Positions 8,546-16,753 of a stretch of DNA of 64,000 bases are shown in pieces. The position numbers were made by a program, and so were the translations under genes. The notes below the pieces were generated by a model. It did not search any database and was not told the origin of the DNA. It saw nothing but the letters and a program-made list of their open reading frames with translations. The number at the start of each line of letters is the position of its first letter. Within the stretch, counting starts at the first letter, position 1. Source of the DNA: Hydrogenobacter hydrogenophilus. Its GTDB lineage: Bacteria > Aquificota > Aquificia > Aquificales > Aquificaceae. The DNA lies in assembly GCF_900215655.1 (NCBI RefSeq), contig NZ_OBEN01000002.1, positions 1 through 64,000 of the forward strand, read 5' to 3'.

Positions 8546-9625
8546 ATGTACGAAGATCATATATACAGGCTCTATAAGGTGAATATGGACCTAAAACAGG
8601 GCGAGAGTCTGCTTTTACTTGTAGATGATGAAAAGGATTACTTAGTGGAGCTTTTAGAAGAGTTCTTGGAGGTTGCCAAAGGAATCACCGCAAAGGTGAG
8701 GTATGTTCTTTATGCATCCCTTAAGTCTCACGGTAAAGAACCACCAGAAGAGGTATGGAGAGCCACCTTTGGGGGAAAGGCAATAGACCTTTTAAAAGAA
8801 AAGGGATTTTTGGAAAAACTGCTTAACAAAGAAGCTTACCCAGAACAAGAAGTGATAAACATCATCAAGGAACATGCGCAAGATGTCCCTCAAGTTGTGA
8901 TAGCATTTCCTTATTATTCCACTACCCACACCTTTTACAGAAAGCTTCTTACAGAGGTGTTTGGAGCGCGCTACGCATCTATGCCTCTCTTTGACCCTGA
9001 CATGTTTGAAGGTCCCATGAATGTAGATTGGAACTTAGTAAGCAGATTAAGTAGCGATGTGGCAGACATACTAACGGAAGCAGAGTGGGCCATCGTAAAA
9101 GGTGAGGAAGGCACAAGCGTAGAGTTCTCCCTTCAAGATAGGAAAGCCATAGCGGATACGGGACTATTTCACACAAGGGGTGATTTTGGAAACCTTCCCG
9201 CAGGAGAAGCATTTATTGCACCTTTGGAAACATCAGCTTACGGAAAGCTCGTGATCACTTACGGTCCTGACAGAAGGTTAGAAAGACCCATCAGTCTTAA
9301 GTTTAAAGATGGTGCTGTGGAAGAGATAGAAGGTTTTGAGCCATACAGATACACCCTTGAGGATGTGTTTAAAAAGTACGAAAATGCAAGGTTCATAGCG
9401 GAGTTTGGTGTAGGTACAAACCCAGGAGCTAAAAGGGTGGACAATGTGTTAGAAGCAGAAAAAATACTTGGTACTATTCACATAGCCATAGGAGATAACC
9501 ACACCTTTGGTGGTATTAACAGAGTACCCTTTCACACGGATTATGTAGTTTTTAAACCAGAAGTTATAGTAGGAGGTAAAGGATGGCAAAAGAGGCTATT
9601 AGAGAAAGGGAAGATATGCACATAA
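8546..9625 (+). CDS. M29-like metallopeptidase (aminopeptidase)
   Basis: 359 residues, resembling the thermophilic M29 aminopeptidase family (aminopeptidase T/S). The C-terminal part carries the expected metal-site motifs: EFGVGTNPGAK (about 288-298), an Ala-Glu-Lys-Ile-Leu-Gly block, HIAIGDNHTFGG and FHTDYVV. The family removes N-terminal amino acids with a two-metal centre and works in the cytoplasm. Some relatives are ring-cleaving dioxygenases of pyridine breakdown, so substrate is open. The last 43 bases overlap the Crp/Fnr gene. Confidence 0.8.
   Translation: MYEDHIYRLYKVNMDLKQGESLLLLVDDEKDYLVELLEEFLEVAKGITAKVRYVLYASLKSHGKEPPEEVWRATFGGKAIDLLKEKGFLEKLLNKEAYPEQEVINIIKEHAQDVPQVVIAFPYYSTTHTFYRKLLTEVFGARYASMPLFDPDMFEGPMNVDWNLVSRLSSDVADILTEAEWAIVKGEEGTSVEFSLQDRKAIADTGLFHTRGDFGNLPAGEAFIAPLETSAYGKLVITYGPDRRLERPISLKFKDGAVEEIEGFEPYRYTLEDVFKKYENARFIAEFGVGTNPGAKRVDNVLEAEKILGTIHIAIGDNHTFGGINRVPFHTDYVVFKPEVIVGGKGWQKRLLEKGKICT
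9571..9577 (+). promoter_or_regulatory. Shine-Dalgarno that sets the Crp/Fnr start
   Basis: AGGAGGT, a perfect ribosome-binding site, lies inside the peptidase gene five bases before ATG 9583. This supports the long overlap rather than the later ATG at 9616. Confidence 0.7.
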
Positions 9626-10302
9626 AGTTGGATATGCTCAAAAACATACACCTTTTTGAAGGTTTAGGAGAAGAGGAGCTAAAAGAGGCTATAAAGTATA
9701 TGCAAGTCAAAGAGTTTAGACGAAATGAGTACATATTTTTTGAAGAGGAAGCGGAACCCGGTATATACATACTCATAGAGGGACTCATAAAGCTTTTGAA
9801 GGAGACGCAAGATGCACGTATAGTGATAGTTAGGCTCGTGTATCCTGGGGATGTGTTTGGGTGGATAGAGTGGGGTAAAAAGGCTCCTAAAAACACATAC
9901 ACAGCCAAGTCTATGACAGAATCCAAAGCTCTTTACATTTCCAACAAGGACTTTATAAACCTTGCTATAAAACACCCTGCAGTAGCCATAAAAATGACCT
10001 GTGAGGCAACAGCAAACCTCATACAGACCTACGAAACCATAAAGAGCATAGCGGGAGGAAAAGTGGAAGAGAGGATCGCAAAGGTGCTTTTGGAGATAGC
10101 GGACAGAATAGGTAAAAAGTACGATGACACCATAATAATAGAAGCACCTTTAACAAGGCTTGACATAGCGGAAATGACGGGCACTACAGTGGAGACCACC
10201 ATAAGAGTCATGAGTAAGTGGAAAAAGCAGGGTATTATAAACACAGAGAGGGGATACATAGAGATAATAAAAAGAAGGGAGTTAGAAAAGTTGGTAATTT
10301 AG
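9583..10302 (+). CDS. Crp/Fnr family transcriptional regulator
   Basis: 239 residues: cyclic-nucleotide-binding beta-barrel (about 20-140, with IFFEEEAEPGIYILIEGLIKLL), a long dimer helix, and a winged helix-turn-helix near 185-230 (LTRLDIAEMTGTTVETTIRVMSKWKKQGII). Only one cysteine is present, so there is no Fnr-type iron-sulfur cluster. The effector is unknown; in Aquificales such regulators could control respiratory or nitrogen genes, which is inference. It starts inside the end of the peptidase gene, so translation is probably coupled. Confidence 0.88.
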   Translation: MAKEAIREREDMHIKLDMLKNIHLFEGLGEEELKEAIKYMQVKEFRRNEYIFFEEEAEPGIYILIEGLIKLLKETQDARIVIVRLVYPGDVFGWIEWGKKAPKNTYTAKSMTESKALYISNKDFINLAIKHPAVAIKMTCEATANLIQTYETIKSIAGGKVEERIAKVLLEIADRIGKKYDDTIIIEAPLTRLDIAEMTGTTVETTIRVMSKWKKQGIINTERGYIEIIKRRELEKLVI

Positions 10303-10319
10303 CGTGTATACGTTATAAT
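10291..10319 (+). promoter_or_regulatory. Promoter of the SDH/ClpP-fold protease gene
   Basis: TTGGTA (10291-10296), 17 bases, TATAAT (10314-10319). The -35 lies in the last codons of the Crp/Fnr gene. Only 8 bases separate the -10 from ATG 10328, so the mRNA should be nearly leaderless. Confidence 0.65.
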
Positions 10320-10327
10320 TGTTTTTT

Positions 10328-11188
10328 ATGGAACAACCCTACTTTAATCCAATAGCGTACATTTTTAATCTCTTCTGGATTTTACTTCTCATACTTTTCG
10401 TAGTTCTACCCGTATGGAGGAGGTTTTTGCTGGATAAAGCCAGAGAAGCCATAATAGAAAAGCTTGAAAGGAAAAGAGGAAGTAGGGTTATAACTCTAAT
10501 ACACAGACAAGAAAGTCTTGCGCTACTGGGTGTCCCCATATTTAGGTTTATAAACATAGAGGACTCGGAACAGGTCCTAAGAGCCATAAGAATGACTCCG
10601 GAGGACATGCCCATAGACCTCATCATACACACGCCCGGTGGTCTTGCTCTTGCCGCTACGCAGATAGCTAATGCCCTTTCAAGACACAAGGCTCCTGTAA
10701 GAGTAATAGTACCTCACTATGCCATGTCTGGTGGTACCCTTATAGCCCTTGCTGCTGATGAGATCATTATGGATCACAATGCAGTGCTTGGTCCCGTTGA
10801 CCCACAGCTGGGACAGATGCCTGCTGCATCTATACTTAAGGTGCTTGAGCTCAAAAACATCAACGAGATAGACGATCAAACCCTTATACTGGCTGATGTG
10901 GCTAAAAAAGCTATAGATCAAATGGTGGAATACCTCGTGAATCTTTTAAAAAATAACGGTATGGAAGAGAACAAGGCAAAAACTATAGCTCAAGAGCTTG
11001 CCACAGGCAAGTACACTCACGATTATCCTCTAAGTGTGGAAAAGCTCAAAGAGATAGGACTTAATGTAAGCACAGATGTGCCAGAAGAAGTGTACGCTCT
11101 TATGGAGCTCTTCCCACAACCTATGGGCTCCCAAGTGCCTTCCGTTCAATACATACCTGTGCCTTACAAAACTCACGGTGTGAAGTGA
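10328..11188 (+). CDS. SDH/ClpP-class membrane serine protease (SppA-like)
   Basis: 286 residues from ATG 10328; a TTG nine bases earlier lies inside the -10 box and is unlikely. One N-terminal membrane helix (about 8-30), then a crotonase/ClpP-type fold with HTPGGLALAA (101-110) forming the oxyanion strand and Ser134 in YAMSGGT as the likely nucleophile, followed by EIIMDHNAVLGPVDPQLGQMPA. It belongs to the short serine dehydrogenase-proteinase family (DUF114/SDH_sah). Such proteins sit on the membrane with a cytoplasmic protease domain; substrates are not known. It overlaps the thioredoxin reductase start. Confidence 0.8.
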   Translation: MEQPYFNPIAYIFNLFWILLLILFVVLPVWRRFLLDKAREAIIEKLERKRGSRVITLIHRQESLALLGVPIFRFINIEDSEQVLRAIRMTPEDMPIDLIIHTPGGLALAATQIANALSRHKAPVRVIVPHYAMSGGTLIALAADEIIMDHNAVLGPVDPQLGQMPAASILKVLELKNINEIDDQTLILADVAKKAIDQMVEYLVNLLKNNGMEENKAKTIAQELATGKYTHDYPLSVEKLKEIGLNVSTDVPEEVYALMELFPQPMGSQVPSVQYIPVPYKTHGVK

Positions 11189-12123
11189 TGATGCACCAGC
11201 TTATTATAGTGGGTGGTGGACCTGCGGGTATATCCGCAAGCATATACGCTTCAAGGAAAAAGATGGATTTTCTTTTAATAACGCGCGAAGTGGGAGGGCA
11301 GGTGATAAAAGCGGGAGAAATAGAAAACTACCTTGGGTACGCTATGGTGGATGGAATAGCCTTTGTGGAGAAGATGATACAGCAGATGGAAAAACTCGGT
11401 GTAAAACCCATATTAGATGAAGTTATTAAAGTAGAAAGAAAAAATGAGGGTTTTAAACTCAAGACGCTCTCTGGCAAGGAGTACGAAGCAAAAACCGTGC
11501 TTTTCTGTACAGGAGCTGAGCACAGAAAACTAAATGTTCCGGGCGAAAAAGAGTACACAGGAAGGGGCGTGTCTTACTGCTATACATGCGATGCTCCGTT
11601 TTTTAAGGATAAAAAGGTGGTTGTGGTAGGTGGTGGAAATTCTGGTTTTGAGGCGGTAGAGCAGTTGCTCAATTACGCTTCGCAGATATACATAGTGGAA
11701 ATATCCGATAGGTTTATTGCAGATGAAGTACTCAGAGATAAAGTACTCGGAAATTCAAAGGTTGTGCCTCTTCTCAAACACAGGGTACTACAGATAGATG
11801 GAGATGGAAAAGAGGTCAAAAGGGTTATCTTGGAAGATATGCAAAAAGGTGAAACTTATACTATTGATGTGGAAGGAGTGTTTGTGGAGATTGGTTTAAA
11901 GCCTAACTCAGAACTTGCTAAAGAACTTGGCGTTTTAACTACAAACAGAGGAGAAATAATAATAATAGATTGCAACAACAGGACTTCAGAGAAAGGCATT
12001 TACGCTGCTGGAGATTGCACCAACATATTTGCTAAGCAGATCATAACAGCTGCAGGAGAGGGTGCAAAGGCTCTGCTTTCCATATACCACGATCTTACTT
12101 ACGGGGTGAGCTCGTGGATCTAA
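11188..12123 (+). CDS. trxB: Thioredoxin reductase (FAD/NAD(P)H)
   Basis: About 311 residues: GGGPAGISASIYASR near the N-terminus binds FAD, CYTCD is the redox CxxC in the NADPH domain, VVVVGGGNSGFEAVEQL binds the nucleotide, and GIYAAGDCTN near the end closes the FAD site. It reduces thioredoxin with NAD(P)H in the cytoplasm. GTG 11185, ATG 11188 and ATG 11191 follow each other; ATG 11188 is chosen because it overlaps the upstream stop by one base. CYTC instead of the usual CATC/CAVC is a common variant. deoC overlaps its end by 10 bases. Confidence 0.9.
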   Translation: MMHQLIIVGGGPAGISASIYASRKKMDFLLITREVGGQVIKAGEIENYLGYAMVDGIAFVEKMIQQMEKLGVKPILDEVIKVERKNEGFKLKTLSGKEYEAKTVLFCTGAEHRKLNVPGEKEYTGRGVSYCYTCDAPFFKDKKVVVVGGGNSGFEAVEQLLNYASQIYIVEISDRFIADEVLRDKVLGNSKVVPLLKHRVLQIDGDGKEVKRVILEDMQKGETYTIDVEGVFVEIGLKPNSELAKELGVLTTNRGEIIIIDCNNRTSEKGIYAAGDCTNIFAKQIITAAGEGAKALLSIYHDLTYGVSSWI

Positions 12124-12749
12124 GCAAATATATAGACCATTCCATACTGAAACCTAACCATACTCTCAAGGGCCTTGAAGAGCAAGTAGAAAAGTGCAAA
12201 GAGCTGGGAGTCTACGGAGTCTGTATTAACCCTTTCTGGGTAAAAAGGGCAAGAGCTTTAGCGGGCAAGAGTCTAAAAGTCTGTTGTGCGGTTTCCTTTC
12301 CCTTCGGGCTTGATACAAAAGAGCAAAAGGTAAAGCAGTCTCTGAAAGCTTTGGAGGACGGAGCGGACGAGCTTGACATAGTTATGAACATATCTGCCTT
12401 CAAGAGCGGACTTTTGGGATATGTAGCTGAGGAACTAAAAGCACTAAGTAGGCATACAGAAGGATACACGAGAAAAGTTATAATAGAAACAGCCTATCTT
12501 ACCACAGATGAGATAAAAAGAGCGTTGGAGCTTGTAATAGATGCAGGTATGGAGTTTGTTAAAACCTCTACGGGATACGCTCCTGAAGGTGCAAAGGAAG
12601 AGGATGTTGAGCTTTTAGTGAAGCTATCAAAAGGACAGATTAAAGTAAAAGCATCCGGAGGCATCAAGACCAAGGAGCAAGCGCAAAGGTTTCTGAAAAT
12701 AGGAGCAGAAAGAATAGGCACCAGCCACACCTTTGAGATACTAAAATAA
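12114..12749 (+). CDS. deoC: Deoxyribose-phosphate aldolase
   Basis: 211 residues, class I TIM-barrel aldolase that splits 2-deoxyribose-5-phosphate into glyceraldehyde-3-phosphate and acetaldehyde. Catalytic residues are visible: Asp88 in DELDIVMNI, the Schiff-base Lys150 in VKTSTGYAPEGA and Lys179 in IKVKASGGIKT. The start is GTG 12114 with GGGGTGAG just upstream, inside the end of trxB. Length is normal for the thermophilic forms. It ends the plus-strand run; 82 AT-rich bases without a clear hairpin separate it from cdsA. Confidence 0.93.
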   Translation: MDLSKYIDHSILKPNHTLKGLEEQVEKCKELGVYGVCINPFWVKRARALAGKSLKVCCAVSFPFGLDTKEQKVKQSLKALEDGADELDIVMNISAFKSGLLGYVAEELKALSRHTEGYTRKVIIETAYLTTDEIKRALELVIDAGMEFVKTSTGYAPEGAKEEDVELLVKLSKGQIKVKASGGIKTKEQAQRFLKIGAERIGTSHTFEILK

Positions 12750-12831
12750 AAGAGGAATATGATTATTATCTTTCAATCAAGAATATAAGTAAAACTTTGA
12801 GTAAAAATGCTACTGTTTGTGGCGTCAAAAC

Positions 12832-13575
12832 TCACCCGAAGCTCTGTATCTGTGATACGAGGTGGTTCACAAGAGCCAAGTAAACAGGAGCGGTAAAGAG
12901 TAAAGAGTCAAATCTGTCTGTAAAACCACCATGTTCTCCGAGCACTCCAGAAAAATCCTTTATTCCTACCTGTCTCTTTATAAAGCTTTTAAAAAGATCA
13001 CCAATCACAGCACAAAGAACCAAAAAACACCCATAGATTACAGGAATATCTGAAGCAAAATATAAAAAAGTTATACCACCTACAAAACCACCAATAAAGC
13101 CCTCCCAAGTTTTTTTAGGTGAAAGCTTAGGAAAGAAGGCGTGTTTACCAAAGTTTTTTCCCACATAGTAGGAAGATATATCCACAACCCACACAAAGAT
13201 CAAAAGCTTTAAAAGTTGGTAGCTGTCTATTACTTTGATGCTATAAAGGTAGGATGGTAAAACTCCTGCGTATATAAGAACAAAAAGAGCTTTCAGGAAG
13301 TCCTCCATGTTCCAACTTCTGTAGCCTATGACTAGGGAGAAAAAGGCAGAAAGGACTATACCAACACCAGTATGGATACAGGCAACTAAAAATACCAAAA
13401 CTGCAATTAAAGGATTAAGATAAAACATAAGAGCTTTTGATACCTCCCAAGCGATGACAAGGGACAAAAAGGCTACCGCAAAAAGAAAAACATAAGAAGG
13501 TGAGAATGCCACCCCTATAGAAACAAGACCTACAGTAAGTCCTACAACCTCCCTACTCTTGTAGAACCGCTCCAA
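12832..13575 (-). CDS. cdsA: Phosphatidate cytidylyltransferase
   Basis: 247 residues, polytopic inner-membrane enzyme making CDP-diacylglycerol from phosphatidic acid and CTP. SPKKTWEGFIGG and the C-terminal family signature (KRQVGIKDFSGVLGEHGG followed by FTDRFD) are intact. The start is TTG 13575, inside the end of uppS, with GGAGGGTGAG placed well upstream; no ATG is available. The uppS-cdsA pair is the common bacterial arrangement for lipid carrier and phospholipid synthesis. Confidence 0.93.
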   Translation of the reverse strand: MERFYKSREVVGLTVGLVSIGVAFSPSYVFLFAVAFLSLVIAWEVSKALMFYLNPLIAVLVFLVACIHTGVGIVLSAFFSLVIGYRSWNMEDFLKALFVLIYAGVLPSYLYSIKVIDSYQLLKLLIFVWVVDISSYYVGKNFGKHAFFPKLSPKKTWEGFIGGFVGGITFLYFASDIPVIYGCFLVLCAVIGDLFKSFIKRQVGIKDFSGVLGEHGGFTDRFDSLLFTAPVYLALVNHLVSQIQSFG

Positions 13576-14251
13576 ACTTTCTCACCCTCCTTGAGTAGTC
13601 CTCTATGGCTTTTAGAAGCTCTGCTCTGTCAAAATCAGGCCAGTAAGTCTCTGTAAAGTAGAGCTCTGTATAGGCTAAATTCCACAGAAGGAAGTTGGAT
13701 ATTCTCTTTTCTCCTCCTGTTCTTATAAGAAGGTCTGGGTCTGGCAGACCACCTAAGTCAAGTAAGTTTGAAAAGGTAATTTCATCAACATCACTCAATC
13801 CAGCACATATGGCTTTCTTTACAGCCCTTAAAATGTCATCCCTACCTCCGTAATCAATGGCTATACAGGCAGTTAGCTTATTACACTCTTTGCTGTCCTC
13901 TTCTAACTCTTCCATAAGTTGGACGAGTCTTTTTGATAATCTATCTCTCCTCCCTATAAACTTTAGTCTAACGCCCTTTTTTATGAGGTCCTCTTTTCTT
14001 TTTTTAAAGTAAGACTCAAAAAGTTCAAAAAGTGCCCTCACTTCTTCCTTAGGTCTTTTCCAGTTTTCCGTTGAAAAGGTAAAGAGGGTTAAATACTTAA
14101 CACTAAGCTGTAAGCATGTATCTACAAGCTCCTCCGCCCTTTTTACACCCTCGTAGTGTCCCCTTATTCTTGGAAGCCCTCTCTCCTTTGCCCATCTTCC
14201 GTTCCCATCCATTATAACCGCAATGTGTTTGGGTATTTTCAGAGAGGTCAT
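13553..14251 (-). CDS. uppS: Isoprenyl (undecaprenyl) diphosphate synthase
   Basis: 232 residues, cis-prenyltransferase that builds the lipid carrier of cell-wall synthesis from isopentenyl diphosphate. HIAVIMDGNGRWAKERG holds the catalytic Asp15; RGHYEG, TLFTFSTENWKRP and the C-terminal RTGGEKRISNFLLW block are all present. The ATG overlaps the cpoB stop (ATGA) and its own end overlaps cdsA by 23 bases. Together with ispH, found 6 kb away, it belongs to isoprenoid metabolism. Confidence 0.95.
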   Translation of the reverse strand: MTSLKIPKHIAVIMDGNGRWAKERGLPRIRGHYEGVKRAEELVDTCLQLSVKYLTLFTFSTENWKRPKEEVRALFELFESYFKKRKEDLIKKGVRLKFIGRRDRLSKRLVQLMEELEEDSKECNKLTACIAIDYGGRDDILRAVKKAICAGLSDVDEITFSNLLDLGGLPDPDLLIRTGGEKRISNFLLWNLAYTELYFTETYWPDFDRAELLKAIEDYSRRVRKFGAVLQE

Positions 14252-14928
14252 TTTCCAAGCTTTCTCTTAGCTATCTCCGCCTCTTCCGAAAGAGGGTAGT
14301 CCTTAATTACATTCTCATAAAACTCGTCAGCCCTTTGCCTATCACCTTTAAGCTCGTAAAGTTTGGCAAGTTGAAGATACGCAGATGGTGCTTTGTTGCA
14401 GTCTGGTAATTCACCTTTTTTACACTTTTCTACTAAGGTAAGCCAAACCGCTTGTGCCTTATCAAGTTCTCCAAGGTCTCTAAAGACGGCCCCAAGCCAG
14501 AAGTAAGCATTGTCCGTGAGTGGGGTTTTGGGATTTTTCCTTATGAATTCTATAAACTTTTCCTTTGCAAGACTAAGCTGTTTTTGGTTATATAGGTTCA
14601 TAGCTTCGTCATACTCTGCTTGATAACTTTCCGAAGGTTTTTGCTGTATTTGTATATTCTTTTTACTTTCCTCCGGAAGCCTTACAGAAACTGTACTGTC
14701 CTTACCCGTTTTTAGTTTTTCTACCTCAAGCCTAAGCTTTGTGAGACTTTCCGCGAGATTATCCACCCTGGTTTCCGTTTTTATATTCTGCTCTTCAAGT
14801 CTCCTTTGCCTTTCCTCAAGCTTGCTTAGTCGCTCGTCAACTTTTGCAAACCTCTGATCTAACTCCTCCTTTGTAATGGGACCACACGCTGTGAGACCTA
14901 AAAGGATAAACCAAAGTGCTTTTTTCAT
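14248..14928 (-). CDS. cpoB: CpoB/YbgF-like lipoprotein with coiled coil and TPRs
   Basis: 226 residues. A lipoprotein signal with Cys15 in the LTAC lipobox, then a charged coiled coil (about 20-75, rich in Glu, Arg, Leu), a linker, and tetratricopeptide repeats (about 104-226: AEYDEAMNLYNQKQLSLAKE, ending SEEAEIAKRKLGK). CpoB coordinates peptidoglycan synthesis and outer-membrane constriction with the Tol-Pal system; the usual protein is periplasmic and soluble, so the lipobox is a small difference. No tol or pal gene is adjacent. It heads the cpoB-uppS-cdsA operon with its own promoter inside the end of kdpD. Confidence 0.75.
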   Translation of the reverse strand: MKKALWFILLGLTACGPITKEELDQRFAKVDERLSKLEERQRRLEEQNIKTETRVDNLAESLTKLRLEVEKLKTGKDSTVSVRLPEESKKNIQIQQKPSESYQAEYDEAMNLYNQKQLSLAKEKFIEFIRKNPKTPLTDNAYFWLGAVFRDLGELDKAQAVWLTLVEKCKKGELPDCNKAPSAYLQLAKLYELKGDRQRADEFYENVIKDYPLSEEAEIAKRKLGK

Positions 14929-14936
14929 AGGATAAA

Positions 14937-14942
14937 ATTATA
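14937..14942 (-). promoter_or_regulatory. -10 box of cpoB-uppS-cdsA
   Basis: TATAAT on the minus strand, 8 bases before the cpoB ATG and overlapping the kdpD stop codon. No Shine-Dalgarno fits between. Confidence 0.55.
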
Positions 14943-16188
14943 ACACTCCGTATAATGTTTCGTGGACTTTTAACTTTTTGAGTAGCTTCTTCCAAAAGCT
15001 CTGGCTTTCTTCTCTTGGTAGCATGTCCTTTTTGCCCCTTGGTGCTATTAGGTACACATCTATACCTTCTGTCTGCAAGATGAGGTCTTTGTATATACCG
15101 CCTGCAAAGGCACCCTCCCTCCGTGGCTTGCCCAAGATGATTTTGGTGATACCCTCCCTTTTGGCGTAGTTGATGATCTCCTTTGCCACATTGTTGCCTT
15201 TTAGAACCTCTACCCTACCTCCTAAGCGTTTGGTGAGTTCTATAGCTTTGTTTAGCCAGTTCTTCTCCTCTTCGGTGAAGTTTTTGGCTCTGTCTGTTTC
15301 TACATACAAGGCTATCCACTCTACACCCCCAAGCTCAGAGGAGAGCCTATAGGTTGCTCTCACAAGCTGTGTGGCGTAAGGGCTTGCGTATATACCTACG
15401 AGTAATTTCTCCTTAAAGCCAAGAGGTCCCGAAAAGCCTCTCTGTCTTAGGTACTCTTTGAGCCTTTCGTCCAGCTGTTCTGCAAGCACCCTTAGGGCTA
15501 ATGTCCTCAAAGCTATCAGGTTTCCTATCCTGAAAAACCTGTTGACTGCCTCCTGTGCCATGTCCTTCACATAAACCTTACCCTCTTTTAGCCTTTTGAG
15601 AAGGTCCCTTGGGGGTAAGTCTATGAGCTTTATTTCTTTGGCACTCTTCACAAAGGGGTCGGGGACCGTCTCCTTTACTTCCACACCTGTAATTTGCAAA
15701 ACTATGTCCTTTAGACTCTCTAAGTGCTGTATATTCATGGCGGTAAAGACATCTATGCCTGCGTCTAAGACCTTCTTTATGCTCTGGTACCTCTTCTCTT
15801 CAGGAAAGCCGGGGGGATTTGTGTGAGGTAGCTCGTCTATGATCACTATCTGTGGCTTTCTGCTCAGTATACTCTCGTAGTCTACCTCTTTTAGTTTGAG
15901 ACCCTTGTACTCCACCACCTTGGGCTCTATGACCTCAAGGCCTTCTAAGAGGGCATCCGTTTCTGGTCTTTGGTGGGTCTCTGCGTAGCCTACCACTATG
16001 TCTATACCTTCCTTTTTGAGAAGGTGTGCGTCATAAAGCATGGCGTAAGTTTTACCCACACCTGGCGCATAGCCCAGATAAACGGTGAGATTTCCTACAC
16101 CGATAGGCTCTTCTTTGTATGCCTCGCTTAGCTCCAAAAGTTCCTGCGCCAGAAGTTCTCTCTCTATGTCCCTATCTTCTATGTCCAT
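14938..16188 (-). CDS. kdpD: KdpD N-terminal sensor protein without histidine kinase
   Basis: 416 residues, about half the usual 890. The N-terminal KdpD domain has Walker A GYAPGVGKT (39-47) and VIIDELPHTN; a universal-stress-protein domain follows (about 256-390: LLVGIYASPYATQLVRATYRL, IILGKPRREG). The four-helix membrane region, the dimerisation His and the kinase domain are all missing, and there is no kdpE beside it. Such short KdpD proteins occur in some cyanobacteria and other bacteria, where they are thought to sense or tune Kdp without phosphotransfer. It overlaps the kdpC end by 17 bases, the last gene of kdpABCD. Confidence 0.88.
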   Translation of the reverse strand: MDIEDRDIERELLAQELLELSEAYKEEPIGVGNLTVYLGYAPGVGKTYAMLYDAHLLKKEGIDIVVGYAETHQRPETDALLEGLEVIEPKVVEYKGLKLKEVDYESILSRKPQIVIIDELPHTNPPGFPEEKRYQSIKKVLDAGIDVFTAMNIQHLESLKDIVLQITGVEVKETVPDPFVKSAKEIKLIDLPPRDLLKRLKEGKVYVKDMAQEAVNRFFRIGNLIALRTLALRVLAEQLDERLKEYLRQRGFSGPLGFKEKLLVGIYASPYATQLVRATYRLSSELGGVEWIALYVETDRAKNFTEEEKNWLNKAIELTKRLGGRVEVLKGNNVAKEIINYAKREGITKIILGKPRREGAFAGGIYKDLILQTEGIDVYLIAPRGKKDMLPREESQSFWKKLLKKLKVHETLYGVL

Positions 16189-16747
16189 GCTTTTCTATAA
16201 CCTCCAAAAGCTCCAAGTTGAGCATAAGGATGTTTACCCTCTCCTGTCCCAAAAAGCCAAAGGTTCTCCCTTCTGTGTGCTTCTGTATCATTTGGCGTAG
16301 CTCTTCTTCCGGTATGCCTGTGTTCTTGGAGACGCGCTCCACCTGTGCGTAGACTGCGGAGGGAGGCAGATGAGGGTCTAGTCCGCTTGCGGACGCAAAG
16401 ACCAAGTAGGATGGGATGGGTTCTTTTATGTCTTGCTTTTTGAGGTTTTCTAACCTCTCTTTTACCCCTTTGTATAGTTCAGGGTTGGTGGGTCCCAAGT
16501 TGGAGCCTCCGCTGGAAAGCGTGTCGTAGTTTGTAGCAGATGGCCTGCTGTAGAAAAGGTATGGGCTCTGGAAGGGTTGGGCTATTAACTCTGAGCCTAC
16601 AGGCTGTCCTTTGTAGTACACGATGCTTCCCTTGGCTTTTTCTCTGAAGACTACCTGAGACACGAGCGTGATCAAGAGAGGATACACCAAGCCCGTAATA
16701 ATAAGGAGTAGTATGTATAGCTTTGTGGTCTTTAGAAGATCTCTCAT
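16172..16747 (-). CDS. kdpC: K+-transporting ATPase subunit C
   Basis: 191 residues: one N-terminal membrane helix (about 10-30) and a periplasmic domain. Family motifs include GSELIAQPF, LFYSRPSATNYDTLSSGGSNLGPTNP (read in two parts) and DPHLPPSAVYAQVERVSKNTG. KdpC stabilises the KdpFABC complex and supports high-affinity K+ uptake. It lies between kdpB and kdpD with a 6-bp gap to kdpB. Confidence 0.95.
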   Translation of the reverse strand: MRDLLKTTKLYILLLIITGLVYPLLITLVSQVVFREKAKGSIVYYKGQPVGSELIAQPFQSPYLFYSRPSATNYDTLSSGGSNLGPTNPELYKGVKERLENLKKQDIKEPIPSYLVFASASGLDPHLPPSAVYAQVERVSKNTGIPEEELRQMIQKHTEGRTFGFLGQERVNILMLNLELLEVIEKHGHRR

Positions 16748-16753
16748 GGCACC

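Noticed and set aside
9583-10302. Fnr-type oxygen sensor
   Set aside because: Only one cysteine in the protein, so it cannot hold the 4Fe-4S cluster of Fnr.
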